A stretch of 47,374 bases of DNA from an uncultured Porphyromonadaceae bacterium (GTDB lineage: Bacteria; Bacteroidota; Bacteroidia; Bacteroidales; Muribaculaceae). Within the stretch, counting starts at the first letter, position 1, and every line of letters begins with the position of its first letter. Positions 32,691 through 42,200 of this stretch are shown one piece after another. The position numbers were made by a program, and so were the translations under genes. The DNA lies in contig CAMWSS010000016.1 of NCBI GenBank assembly GCA_947177035.1, positions 1-47,374 of the forward strand, given 5' to 3'. The notes under the pieces are model-generated. The model did no database searches and had not been told where the DNA came from. It worked only from the letters and a program-made list of their open reading frames with translations.

Positions 32691-33953
32691 ATGAAAGCTT
32701 TAATGTTCGGGTGGGAATTCCCGCCTCACATTCTGGGCGGATTAGGCACCGCCAGCTATGGCCTGACACAAGGCATGTGGCAATGCGGCGACATGGACAT
32801 CACCTTCGTGATTCCTAAACCATGGGGCGACGAAGACCGCCACTTCGCCCACATCATCGGAGCATCGCAGGTGCCCGTGGCCTGGCGCGACGTGAGCCGC
32901 GACTATGTCGAGCAGCGCATCGGCAATCTGATGGATCCCGACCTATACTTCCGTCTGCGCGACCACATATACGCAGACTTCAACTATATGCGCACCAACG
33001 ACCTCGGATGCATCGAATTCTCAGGCCGATACCCCGACAACCTGCTCGAAGAGATCAACAACTATTCGATCATGGCCGGAGTCGTGGCCCGCACCCTCGA
33101 CTTCGACATAATCCACTCCCACGACTGGCTGACCTATCCCGCAGGCATCCACGCCAAACAGGTCACCGGAAAGCCGCTCGTGATCCACGTGCACGCAACC
33201 GACTTCGACCGCTCACGCGGCAACGTCAACCCCACGGTGTTCAACATCGAGCTTGACGGCATGCACCAGGCCGACCACATCATCACGGTCAGCGACCTTA
33301 CGCGCCGCACCGTCATCGAAAAATACGGCATCGACCCGGCGAAAGTCACCACGGTCCACAACGCCGTCACCCCGCTATCGCCCGAGCTGCTCAACGTCGA
33401 AGTGACACGCCCCAAAGAAAAGACCGTGACCTTCCTCGGACGAATCACCATGCAGAAAGGCCCCGAATACTTCGTCGAAGCCGCTGCCAAAGTGCTGCGC
33501 CTCTGCCACAACGTGCGGTTCGTCATGGCCGGATCGGGCGACATGATGGAAAAAATGATCAACCTCGCCGCCGAACGCGGCATCTCCGACCGTTTCCACT
33601 TCCCCGGATTCCAGAAAGGCAAACAAGTCTACGAAATGCTCAAGGCAAGCGACGTCTACATCATGCCGTCAGTATCGGAACCATTCGGCATCTCGCCGCT
33701 CGAAGCGATGCAGATGGGCGTGCCGTCGATCATATCCAAACAGAGCGGATGCGCCGAGATCCTGACCAACGTGATCAAAACCGACTACTGGGACATCGAC
33801 GCCATGGCCGACGCCATATACTCGATCATAACATATCCGTCCATGCACGCCTCGCTCAAAGAAGAAGGACTCAAAGAAGTCAACCAGATCACGTGGGACA
33901 AAGCCGGACAAAAGGTAATCGACATCTACAACCAAGTACTCAACCGAAAATAA
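32691..33953 (+). CDS. GT4 glycogen-synthase-like glycosyltransferase
   Basis: 420 residues, GT-B. Begins 'KALMFGWEFPPHILGGLGTA', the Gly-rich start of glycogen/starch-synthase-like GT4 enzymes; 'IIHSHDWLTYPAGI' follows; the C-terminal domain has 'TVTFLGRITMQKGPEYFVEA' and 'DVYIMPSVSEPFGISPLEAM', the E-x7-E motif. It probably elongates alpha-1,4-glucan, completing a glycogen metabolism cluster with the flanking debranching enzyme and GH57 enzyme. 26 bases after the debranching gene, 12 before the GH57 gene, so one transcript is likely. Confidence 0.92.
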   Translation: MKALMFGWEFPPHILGGLGTASYGLTQGMWQCGDMDITFVIPKPWGDEDRHFAHIIGASQVPVAWRDVSRDYVEQRIGNLMDPDLYFRLRDHIYADFNYMRTNDLGCIEFSGRYPDNLLEEINNYSIMAGVVARTLDFDIIHSHDWLTYPAGIHAKQVTGKPLVIHVHATDFDRSRGNVNPTVFNIELDGMHQADHIITVSDLTRRTVIEKYGIDPAKVTTVHNAVTPLSPELLNVEVTRPKEKTVTFLGRITMQKGPEYFVEAAAKVLRLCHNVRFVMAGSGDMMEKMINLAAERGISDRFHFPGFQKGKQVYEMLKASDVYIMPSVSEPFGISPLEAMQMGVPSIISKQSGCAEILTNVIKTDYWDIDAMADAIYSIITYPSMHASLKEEGLKEVNQITWDKAGQKVIDIYNQVLNRK

Positions 33954-33965
33954 AAAACACAAGAT

Positions 33966-35414
33966 ATGAAAGCCATTAATTTCTGTTTTCAGATTCACCA
34001 GCCGTTCCGGCTCAAAAGATATCGCTTCTTCGATATCGGCAACGACCACTACTATTACGACGACTTTGCCGACGACGACATTCTGACCCGCATTGCCGAA
34101 CGCTCATATATCCCCGCCGCAGAAACCCTGCTGCGCATGATCAACGACACCAAAGGCCGGTTCCGTTGCGCGATAGCCATTTCAGGCGACGCACTCGAAC
34201 AGTGCGAACAATACGTGCCGCAGTTCATCGACCTGCTCAAAAAGCTGGCCGACACCGGCAAGGTTGAATTCCTCGGCATGCCCTACCCCAACTCGCTGGC
34301 CTCGCTGGCCGACGCCGACGAATTTGCCCTGCAGGTCAAAGTGCACTCCGACAAAATCAACGAACTGTTCGGCCAGCGCCCGAAAGTGATGCGCAACACC
34401 GAGCTGATCTACTCCGACGAAATGGCACCCGAATTCGTTGAACTCGGATTCAAGGGAGCGATCACCGACGGCGCCAAACACATTCTCGGCTGGAAGAGTC
34501 CGAACTATGTCTACTCCGCCGCTTCGGCTCCCAAACTGAAACTGCTGCTCAACAACCTGAAGCTCACGGAAGACATCACCCGCCGCTTCTCCGACGGAAA
34601 CTGGGAAAGCTACCCCCTGACCGCCGACAAATACATGGACTGGATCGCCTCCACACCCCAGGAAGAACAGATCATCAACCTGTGCATGAACCTTGAAACG
34701 TTCGGCGAACTGCAACCACGCGAAACCGGCATCTTCCAGTTCCTCGAAGCCCTGCCCCGCTTCGCGGCAGAACGCGGAATCGAATTCTGGACTCCGTCAG
34801 AAGCCATCAGCAAACTCAAGGCCGTCGACACCCTTTCGGTGGTCCACCCCATCAGCGCAACTGACGAAAGCCACGACGTCAGCGCCTGGCTCGGCAACCG
34901 CCTGCAAAAGGAAGCCTTTGAAAAACTCTACTCAGTGGCCGAACGCGTGCGCCTCTGCGACGACCGCCGTCTCAAATCCGACTACTGGTATCTGCAAAGC
35001 TCCGACCATTTCTACTACATGAGCACCAAGGGCCAGGCCGACGGCGCAGCCCACTCCAACTTCTCGCCCTATGAAACCCCCTACATGGCGTTCACGAACT
35101 ACATGAACGTGCTCTCTGACTTCATTGTGCGCGTCGAGGAGCAATACCCCATGTCGATCGAAAACGAAGAGCTGAACTCGCTTCTGACCACCATACGCAA
35201 CCAGGCCACCGAGATCGAGACCCTCACCAAAGAGACCGCATCGCTGCGCCGCTCAATCGAGCAGTTCAACATCGAGCACAATCTCCGCACCGCCAACAAG
35301 GCCACCGCAGAAGCCGCTCAGCCTGAACTGGTTGAAGAAGTGAAAGCCACCGAAGTAAAACCCAAAAAAGCTCCGGCCAAAAAGAAAGCTTCAGCCAAAA
35401 AATCAGGAAAATAA
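33966..35414 (+). CDS. GH57 alpha-amylase-like glycoside hydrolase with Lys-rich tail
   Basis: 482 residues. GH57 conserved regions are seen: 'FCFQIHQPFRLKRYRFFDIG' (HQP motif), 'EFLGMPYPNSLA', 'RNTELIYSDEMA' (with the catalytic Glu), 'TDGAKHILGWKSPNY' and 'MNLETFGE'. It hydrolyses or rearranges alpha-glucan. Odd: after the catalytic part, residues about 400-450 form a likely coiled coil ('LLTTIRNQATEIETLTKETA') and the last 30 residues are Lys/Ala/Pro-rich ('KKAPAKKKASAKKSGK'), histone-H1-like. No signal peptide, hence cytoplasmic. Confidence 0.93.
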   Translation: MKAINFCFQIHQPFRLKRYRFFDIGNDHYYYDDFADDDILTRIAERSYIPAAETLLRMINDTKGRFRCAIAISGDALEQCEQYVPQFIDLLKKLADTGKVEFLGMPYPNSLASLADADEFALQVKVHSDKINELFGQRPKVMRNTELIYSDEMAPEFVELGFKGAITDGAKHILGWKSPNYVYSAASAPKLKLLLNNLKLTEDITRRFSDGNWESYPLTADKYMDWIASTPQEEQIINLCMNLETFGELQPRETGIFQFLEALPRFAAERGIEFWTPSEAISKLKAVDTLSVVHPISATDESHDVSAWLGNRLQKEAFEKLYSVAERVRLCDDRRLKSDYWYLQSSDHFYYMSTKGQADGAAHSNFSPYETPYMAFTNYMNVLSDFIVRVEEQYPMSIENEELNSLLTTIRNQATEIETLTKETASLRRSIEQFNIEHNLRTANKATAEAAQPELVEEVKATEVKPKKAPAKKKASAKKSGK

Positions 35415-35441
35415 CCTATCTTTTACATATATATCACCTGT

Positions 35442-35481
35442 GGAGAGCCAGCGCGTGTGCGACCGGCTCTCCGCTTTTTTT
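35442..35481 (+). terminator. Rho-independent terminator after the glycogen cluster
   Basis: GGAGAGCC (35442-35449) pairs with GGCTCTCC (35465-35472) and is followed by seven T residues (35475-35481). Confidence 0.85.
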
Positions 35482-35557
35482 AAAATATTTTCCCTGTTCG
35501 CGTGTCTTAACTGACAGAGCCGCTCTGATCAACCCAACAAACAAAAACATATTCACA

Positions 35558-35923
35558 ATGAAAAAAGCAATCAAAGCATCATCGATAGCAATCTTGTTTC
35601 TCGCCGTGATTCCGGCGCTGGCCGGAACAGCGATCATGACACTCTGGAACGGCATTGTCGCCGCCACCTGCGGTTTCGCGACAATCGGATTCTGGCAAGG
35701 AGTCGGACTGTTCTTTCTCGGCCAGATACTGACCGGCGGATTCGTCCTCGGGCTATTCATGACCGGAGGCGCCATCCATGCGGCCATACGCCGCCATGAC
35801 GGGTGGGGACACCACTGGCACGACATGACCGACGAACAGCGCCGCGAATTCATCAAACGCCGGCGCAAAGAGCATTTCGGATTTCACAATCGCGCCCATA
35901 CCAGCGAAAATGCAGCCGACTGA
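35558..35923 (+). CDS. Small two-helix membrane protein
   Basis: 121 residues of unknown function. Two hydrophobic helices (about 9-38 and 43-70) are followed by a basic, His-rich tail ('RRHDGWGHHWHDMTDEQRRE', then FIKRRRKEHF). It overlaps the ECF sigma gene by 14 bases, so the two are coupled. A role as membrane partner or target of that sigma factor is plausible but it does not resemble known anti-sigma domains. Confidence 0.75.
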   Translation: MKKAIKASSIAILFLAVIPALAGTAIMTLWNGIVAATCGFATIGFWQGVGLFFLGQILTGGFVLGLFMTGGAIHAAIRRHDGWGHHWHDMTDEQRREFIKRRRKEHFGFHNRAHTSENAAD

Positions 35924-36461
35924 CAGCATCGGGAATATTTTTGCAGAATACTCGCCAAGGCTTCTGCAATATATCCGTTCACAAGTCAACTGCCACGAAG
36001 ACGCAGAAGACATTCTTCAGGAAGTATTCTATCAACTCGCACGCGCCACGTCTGACGGCGAAGGCACCGGAATAGAGCGCATATCATCCTGGCTCTACCG
36101 TGTGGCCCGGAACTCAGTGCTCAACTTCTGGCGCAAAAAACGCGAAATTCTATCGGTCGACACCGAAGACACCGTTTGCGAAGAGATAGCCCTGACACTG
36201 TTCTGCTCACCGCAGGACGCCCCCGACAAGATATATCTGCGCAAACTCGTATGGCAGGAGTTAGACGACGCCCTGGCGGAACTGCCGTCCGAACAAAGCG
36301 AAGTGTTCTGCCTGACAGTCTTTGACGGCATGCCGGTCAAAGAGATATCTTCGGCCACCGGAATCCCGGTGCCGACACTTCTCTCGCGAAAACACTACGC
36401 TGTCAAACACCTGCGAAAAAGATTCCACGAACTATATGAAGCTCTGATTCCGCAGAACTGA
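35910..36461 (+). CDS. ECF-type RNA polymerase sigma factor
   Basis: 183 residues. Region 2: 'CHEDAEDILQEVFYQLARAT' and 'SWLYRVARNSVLNFWRKKRE', the sigma70 core-binding and -10 recognition helices. Region 4: 'LPSEQSEVFCLTVFDGMPVK' then EISSATGIPVPTLLSRKHYAV, the -35 recognition HTH. No C-terminal extension. It overlaps the small membrane protein gene, which is likely its partner or first target. No FecR-like anti-sigma gene is adjacent. Confidence 0.92.
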   Translation: MQPTDSIGNIFAEYSPRLLQYIRSQVNCHEDAEDILQEVFYQLARATSDGEGTGIERISSWLYRVARNSVLNFWRKKREILSVDTEDTVCEEIALTLFCSPQDAPDKIYLRKLVWQELDDALAELPSEQSEVFCLTVFDGMPVKEISSATGIPVPTLLSRKHYAVKHLRKRFHELYEALIPQN

Positions 36462-36478
36462 TTCAAATCTGACACAAT

Positions 36479-36760
36479 ATGTTTATAACACCGCTTATGT
36501 GGGCATCGATATGCGCCACAGCACCCGTCGCGTATCACTCAGAAACAGCATACGCCGACACGACAGAATATTCCTCCCTCATAAAAAATCTCGACGAGAT
36601 CATCGTGAGAAGCTCACCGATAATCAATAAAACAGACAGAAAGATAATACGCCCTGACAAAGAAACGCAGCTGACAGCGGCCGACGGAATCGATCATATG
36701 GCGGCACAATACAACAAAGGGCAATCCGTGTGGAGTATCAGCGCCGGATATATGGTATGA
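36479..36760 (+). pseudogene. Collapsed outer-membrane protein gene (fused N- and C-terminal remnants)
   Basis: 93 codons. After a short signal-like start, 'LDEIIVRSSPIINKTDRKII' and 'RPDKETQLTAADGIDHM' match the start of the plug-like domain of large Bacteroidetes outer-membrane beta-barrel proteins (the INKTDRKI..P signature). The next 16 residues, 'YNKGQSVWSISAGYMV', resemble the final beta-strand of such barrels. Hundreds of residues between them appear deleted in frame. It still overlaps the ferredoxin start (ATGA). It could be expressed as a small exported peptide, but is most simply a remnant. Confidence 0.5.
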
Positions 36761-36954
36761 AAAAAACAATCAAACAGCCGGCGTTCTCGCCGCGCAAATG
36801 CATTGCCTGCTGGAAATGCGTCGACGCCTGTCCGCGCAACGCCATAAGCAAAGTCGGCATACTCTGGCACCGTCACGCAAAGATATCCTATAGCGAATGC
36901 ATCGGATGCAATATATGCGTGCGTACCTGTCCGCGCGGATGTTTCAGCGACTGA
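36757..36954 (+). CDS. Small 2[4Fe-4S] ferredoxin
   Basis: 65 residues from the ATG at 36757. Two complete clusters: C15-x2-C18-x2-C21-x3-C25-P and C48-x2-C51-x2-C54-x3-C58-P, plus a Cys at 62. Bacterial-type soluble electron carrier. Basic N-terminus. It is the last plus-strand gene, converging with tamL with a 9-base gap. Partner enzyme not present in the window. Confidence 0.88.
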   Translation: MKKTIKQPAFSPRKCIACWKCVDACPRNAISKVGILWHRHAKISYSECIGCNICVRTCPRGCFSD

Positions 36955-36963
36955 TGTTCAGGC

Positions 36964-39252
36964 TCAGAACGGATAGCCTATGGCAAGATGGAATGCCAGA
37001 GAATTGCCAAACGACGTCATGTTGTAATAGCCCCGGCGACCAGTATCATACGGCGCGTGAATGCCTATGCCCAGATCGCCGCGAATGACCATCATGCCGA
37101 TGTCGACACGCAGCCCGACGCCGGTGCCCAACGCCAGATCGCGCAAAAACGACGCAGCCTTCAGCTGGCCGCCCGGGCGCTCCGGATCATCCTTCAGCAG
37201 CCACACATTGCCGCTGTCAACAAACACCGCCCCATGCAGCGGTCCGAGAATCGGGAACCTGAATTCCACATTGGCCTCAAACTTAAACGTGCCGGTCTGG
37301 TCAAAGATGTTGCCCTTCATTCTGGGGTCATGATACGATCCCGGCCCTATGGAACGGACGGTAAACGCACGCACGGAATTGGCGCCACCAACCCAGAACT
37401 GCTCGCTATAGGGCACCTGCGACGAATTGCCATAGGCATGGGCCGCCCCGGAAGCCAGTCTGAACATCAGCCAATTGTCCTTCCTGCCGATGCGGTGTCC
37501 ATAGACCACCTGGGCCGACGCCTTGACAAACTGAGAAATCGGAATGCCAAATAACCGCTTCTCGCCTTTGACTCCACCCAGGCGCCACAATCCGCAGAAC
37601 AGCGCCCCCGACTCCTGCACGCTGACAGTCCAGTTCAGAGTGTTGCGCGAATTAAAGCGGCGGTCATACGTATAAGTATAAAGCAACTGAGGCATGAACT
37701 GCGAGCGGAAACTCTGGGCTATGGCCTGATTGGCGTCCATGATCGAGTCGAAATCGCGGGTGGTGTGCATCAGCTTGGTGTAGGTCAGTTTCAACAGCGT
37801 CAGGTCATGGGTGGCATATCGCGACGAAGGCCACGAATAACCATAGGAAGCATTGAACTGCGCCATCCTGAAAAACCGCGGACGGTTGAGCAGATCTGCC
37901 TGAAGGCTCATTCTTGTCCAGCTCAGATCACGCTTCATACGCGGAATGAATTTCGGAGCCAGCAGACGAGGAATAGACAGCGACCCCTTCAGTCCGAATT
38001 CATAGGAATTAAACAGATTCGAGCGCCGCCGCCCCGTCTGCCACTCATAGCTTCCGGTCAGCTGCACCGACAGCTGCTCGCCACCTCCGGCCAGATTGCG
38101 GTTGGTTAGCCCGAGAGTTATTCCAGGGCCGAGATAAGAGTTTGACTTTGACGACACATTGGCTTCGACCGACGCCTCAAGCGGAGTGTCGAACGTGCAG
38201 TCAATATCGAAATTAAGCCTATGTGAATCCATTGATGCCGAGTCGGGCGAAACATTCACATTTATGCCGTTGAATATTCCGAGACGGGCCAGCCGGGTCT
38301 GCGTGGCGTTGATCGCGCGCTGCGACACCGGCCTCCCCTTGCGCAAGAGCACACTCTCGTCGACAACCGAACGGCGGAAGCGGCTCGGCATCATCTGGAT
38401 CAGCCTTGCGCGGCGCATGTCGACAGTGTCAGGAGTGCCGCCGCCCTGATTGCGCAACACCCTGACCGTGACATCGCCGACCGAATATCGCCGCAATGCA
38501 AAAGCGGGCGCATTCGCCGCAACGGTCAGCCTCAGAGTCACCGCTCCGGGCAGAATCAGCGAATCGGCCAGATACTCGATATAGTCAGGCTTGAAGAAAT
38601 AATAACCGCGGTTGCGCAACGCAGTCGAGATCTGATCGCGCACAGACGACAGCGAATCGACACTGTAACGCACCCCCTTGTGGAGATAACGCGTGCGCAC
38701 GGCCACAGAATCTATCACATGATAAAGATGACACGTGTCAGGCAACATCTCGATAGAGTCAATCGAAAAGGCCGGTCCGGTATTGACCGTGTAATTCACC
38801 CATGCGATCTTCTTGTTGCGCTTCGGTTGCAGCGAATATTCCGCCGAACCGCGGAAATAACCGTTGTTTTCCAGAATCTCGCCGATCATGCGGGTGCGCA
38901 GATCGGGACGCACATCGCTGACCAGCACCGGCTCCGCAACCAGCTTCTCATAAATCCAGTGCTTAAACCCCTTTGGCGGATTGGGCCAGTGGTTATAGAC
39001 CCAGAGACCGAGCGGAAACGGGGCGCGTATGTTGGTGAAAGGCCACGGATTATTAGGCTTCACCGACACTGCTTCCGAAATTTCGTCCTTCAGTCCCGAC
39101 GGAAGTTTCTGTCCGGGTTCCGGAATCATCTCCAGTTTCTTGATTCCGTTATACAGCTGCTCGTCGGCAGGTATTTTCGAGGTCGTTGAACATGAAGCCA
39201 GCAGCATTGCCGCAGTCATGACCCCGATCAGTTTAATGATTATCCGTGTCAT
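36964..39252 (-). CDS. tamL: TamL, lipoprotein Omp85/BamA-TamA family outer-membrane protein
   Basis: 762 residues. Signal peptide with lipobox 'LLASC' (Cys21), as expected for TamL, the Bacteroidetes lipidated TamA variant. POTRA-like region: 'IGEILENNGYFRGSAEYSLQ' and 'ISTALRNRGYYFFKPDYIEY'. The C-terminal half is a 16-strand Omp85 barrel containing 'GGANSVRAFTVRSIGPGSYH' (the VRGF/Y-like loop-6 motif) and ending in an aromatic Phe ('IGYPF'). It works with TamB to move lipids or insert proteins at the outer membrane. Its start overlaps tamB by 20 bases. Confidence 0.92.
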   Translation of the reverse strand: MTRIIIKLIGVMTAAMLLASCSTTSKIPADEQLYNGIKKLEMIPEPGQKLPSGLKDEISEAVSVKPNNPWPFTNIRAPFPLGLWVYNHWPNPPKGFKHWIYEKLVAEPVLVSDVRPDLRTRMIGEILENNGYFRGSAEYSLQPKRNKKIAWVNYTVNTGPAFSIDSIEMLPDTCHLYHVIDSVAVRTRYLHKGVRYSVDSLSSVRDQISTALRNRGYYFFKPDYIEYLADSLILPGAVTLRLTVAANAPAFALRRYSVGDVTVRVLRNQGGGTPDTVDMRRARLIQMMPSRFRRSVVDESVLLRKGRPVSQRAINATQTRLARLGIFNGINVNVSPDSASMDSHRLNFDIDCTFDTPLEASVEANVSSKSNSYLGPGITLGLTNRNLAGGGEQLSVQLTGSYEWQTGRRRSNLFNSYEFGLKGSLSIPRLLAPKFIPRMKRDLSWTRMSLQADLLNRPRFFRMAQFNASYGYSWPSSRYATHDLTLLKLTYTKLMHTTRDFDSIMDANQAIAQSFRSQFMPQLLYTYTYDRRFNSRNTLNWTVSVQESGALFCGLWRLGGVKGEKRLFGIPISQFVKASAQVVYGHRIGRKDNWLMFRLASGAAHAYGNSSQVPYSEQFWVGGANSVRAFTVRSIGPGSYHDPRMKGNIFDQTGTFKFEANVEFRFPILGPLHGAVFVDSGNVWLLKDDPERPGGQLKAASFLRDLALGTGVGLRVDIGMMVIRGDLGIGIHAPYDTGRRGYYNMTSFGNSLAFHLAIGYPF

Positions 39253-42200
39253 GGTTGTCAGCCTTGTTTAAGTCAGATTGCGATTGAATCATAGGGGTGG
39301 CAGGGCGCCGGCGCCTGAAGCGGAAAATATCGCTCAGGCGGCTAATCTTGCGTTTCAGCACAAAACCGACGCCAGTCTGCGTGATCTCGCCCTCGAGAAT
39401 GCTCTCATAGCCAGTGTGGCGAAACAGCTTCACATACATCGACCCGGCATCGTTGAGCAGATACTCGAACGAGATGTCGGAGATCAGATTCTGCGACAGA
39501 TTCTCGTCCTGAGAAGCGTCGGTAGAATAATTTCCGCCGACAACGATCTTGAACCTATTATTGAACAGCGACTTGCTCACCTTGTAGCTATATTGCGTGG
39601 CGGTCGACGTCGACCCGTCGCGTGTGGAATTATACTGATCCATGCCGAACTGCACGTCGACGCCCTTTATCGTATTGGCCGCCCACGTGTTGAGCTGCGA
39701 CGTCAGGAAGCCATAAAGGGCATTGCCCGAAAGATTGGCGTTGCCGGTCGTGTTCGGTCCGGAATAGACATTATACAGCAGCAGATTCATGGCCTGGTTA
39801 GCCCGCTGCTGCGCCGACATGGCGCGCAGCTCATTCTGCACGGCGATATCATCCACAGTGCTGAGATCGAAAGCCACATTCATGTTTCCGAGCGTTCCGG
39901 AGGCCGACAGCGTCACATCAAAAGTCACCAGCCTGGAGTTGGCACCCTGCTGCGTCACATTGGCCCTCACCTGGTCCACGGCGCTGACCGAGAATGCCGG
40001 ATTCATCATGTCGCCGGTCCATGACACATAGCCGCCCGGGTTGAAGCTGAAATTCTTTTCGGAAATCACCGGCAGCGAATAGCGCACATATCCTTCATTG
40101 ATGTTGAACCGTCCGGTCAGCCGTCCGTCGGCACTCACCGGCGTCTGCGTGTAGGTCAGCACGCCGTCACCCTTTATCTGCGCGCGGTTCTTCCCGTCGG
40201 CGCTCAGATCCAGGGCGATGGTCGAACCTTGCTCGATGTCAAGCCTGGCGTCGAGCATCATCTGCATGGCCGACACGGTCACCGAGTCGGCAACGGCCAC
40301 AGCCGCCGTGTCGTTGAAATTGACAAAGCGCACCATGTCCGAAGTGTTCTGCAACCCGATCTGCGACCCGGCCTCCGACAGGATATAGGTCACATTGGTG
40401 CGCGGCAGCAGCGACAGCGACGCATCCACGTTGAGGAAACGCATATTGCCGCGCACCGACGCGTCAAGGTCTATGTATGCCTGGCCATAGACGTCGGTGC
40501 CCTTGCGCTTCTTCGAGTTGACAATCATCATGTCGCGGGCATTGAGCCTGAGATCGATTCTCGGGTCCGAGAGTGAGGCCATATCAACCAAACCGTTGAT
40601 CAGCAAAGCGTTCTTGTTGGAGCCTGTGATGGCAAAATCATTGAACCGCACCACATTGCTGTCTACCGGCACTTTCGTGCGGCTCAAAGCGAAGCCCGAC
40701 CCGATCATGTCCACTTTCACCGTGGCCGAATCAAAGTCGATATATCCGTCAAAGCGCGGCCGCGCCAGAGTTCCGGTGACCTCCATCCGGCCATTGAGCC
40801 ATCCTCCCAGCCGGGCCATCCGTGGCGGCAGGAACGGATTGGCCACGCGCAACGGCATCCTGATCATGGCGAAATCAAGCATGAAAGGCGATGCCTTTGT
40901 GGAATCATTGAGCGCTCCGACGGCCGTGATCGTCCTGACCGAATCGACCATCAGCGCCACGTCGGCATTGACAACACCGCTGCGGCTGGTGCTGAGATCC
41001 ACGTCGAGATCAAAATCACCGACCCGCTCCTTGCCATAGGTGAGGCCCGACAGACCGACATTGCCCGAACCATTGAGGCTCGACTGATTGTAGGTTATAT
41101 TCATGGAGGCACACACGTTGCCGGCAATCGGCGGAGCAAACGGATTGATGCTCAGCCAATCCTGAATCTTCACGTCGGTAATCTGAAGAGTCATTGACGA
41201 GTCATGGCCGGCCGAGAGAGAGTCTACCCCGTGCTCATGACTGGTAAACAACCGCACACGCGACCCCTGGCCTCTGGCGTCAAGATCGGCGTCGACATGA
41301 AACGTCGACGGATTGACGCTGATATAGTTTCCTTCATTAAACGACCAGTCCTTATAGGCAATGACAGCATCCAGCGGCGTGAAGCCCACCGTGACAAGCG
41401 AATCGGCCACAGACGCCTGCAGTCCGAGCGAATAGCCCGTGGCACCATGTATGTTCTGCTGCTTCACATATGCCCGGAGCTGATTGCCGCTCATTCCGGC
41501 CCTCAGACCCACTCGGGCAAACTCGTCGAAAGTGCCCGGGCGGTTGACCATGTCGACAGCCAGAGCCAGGGCCGAGTCACGCTGAGCCACCGAAGCAGTC
41601 AGAGTGTCGATCCGCAACGACTGTCCGCTGAGCAGATTAAGCAACCGCGCCTGCATATGGACCGACGAATCATTGGCCGCATTCACGTCCAGTCGGCGGA
41701 AACTGATCTTCGATGGCCGCAGAAAATCATTTATCAGATTGTCGGCTCCGGCTTCGACGCTCAGACGCAACCGGGGCAACAGCCCGCTGATGGTGTCGGC
41801 GTCGACACTCCGGGCAGCCACCTGCGCGGCCACTGCGGCACCGGCATCGCCGGCCGCGGCGATCAGCGCGTTCAACGAAGTGTCGGCCTCCATCTCCACC
41901 GTCATTGACCGTTCGGCAATGCGTGCGGCCACATGGCGGCGTCCTCCGGCCAGCGACGCCGTCAGCGAATCGGCGGCCAGACGCGCCGAACCCTGCATCC
42001 AGTCGAGATCGCGCACGGCGGCGGTCACGCATATGGAATCGCCCTGCGGATCGAGGCTGCCGGCCGACTCAATGGCCAGCGACCCGTGCATCACCGAATC
42101 GGTCAGACCGAAAGCGCGCAGATCGAGCGAGGAGACGCGTCCGCCTGCCATCCACGACACCTGGCGGCGCGACAAAGCGCCGGCCGCTTTAATATCGAAC

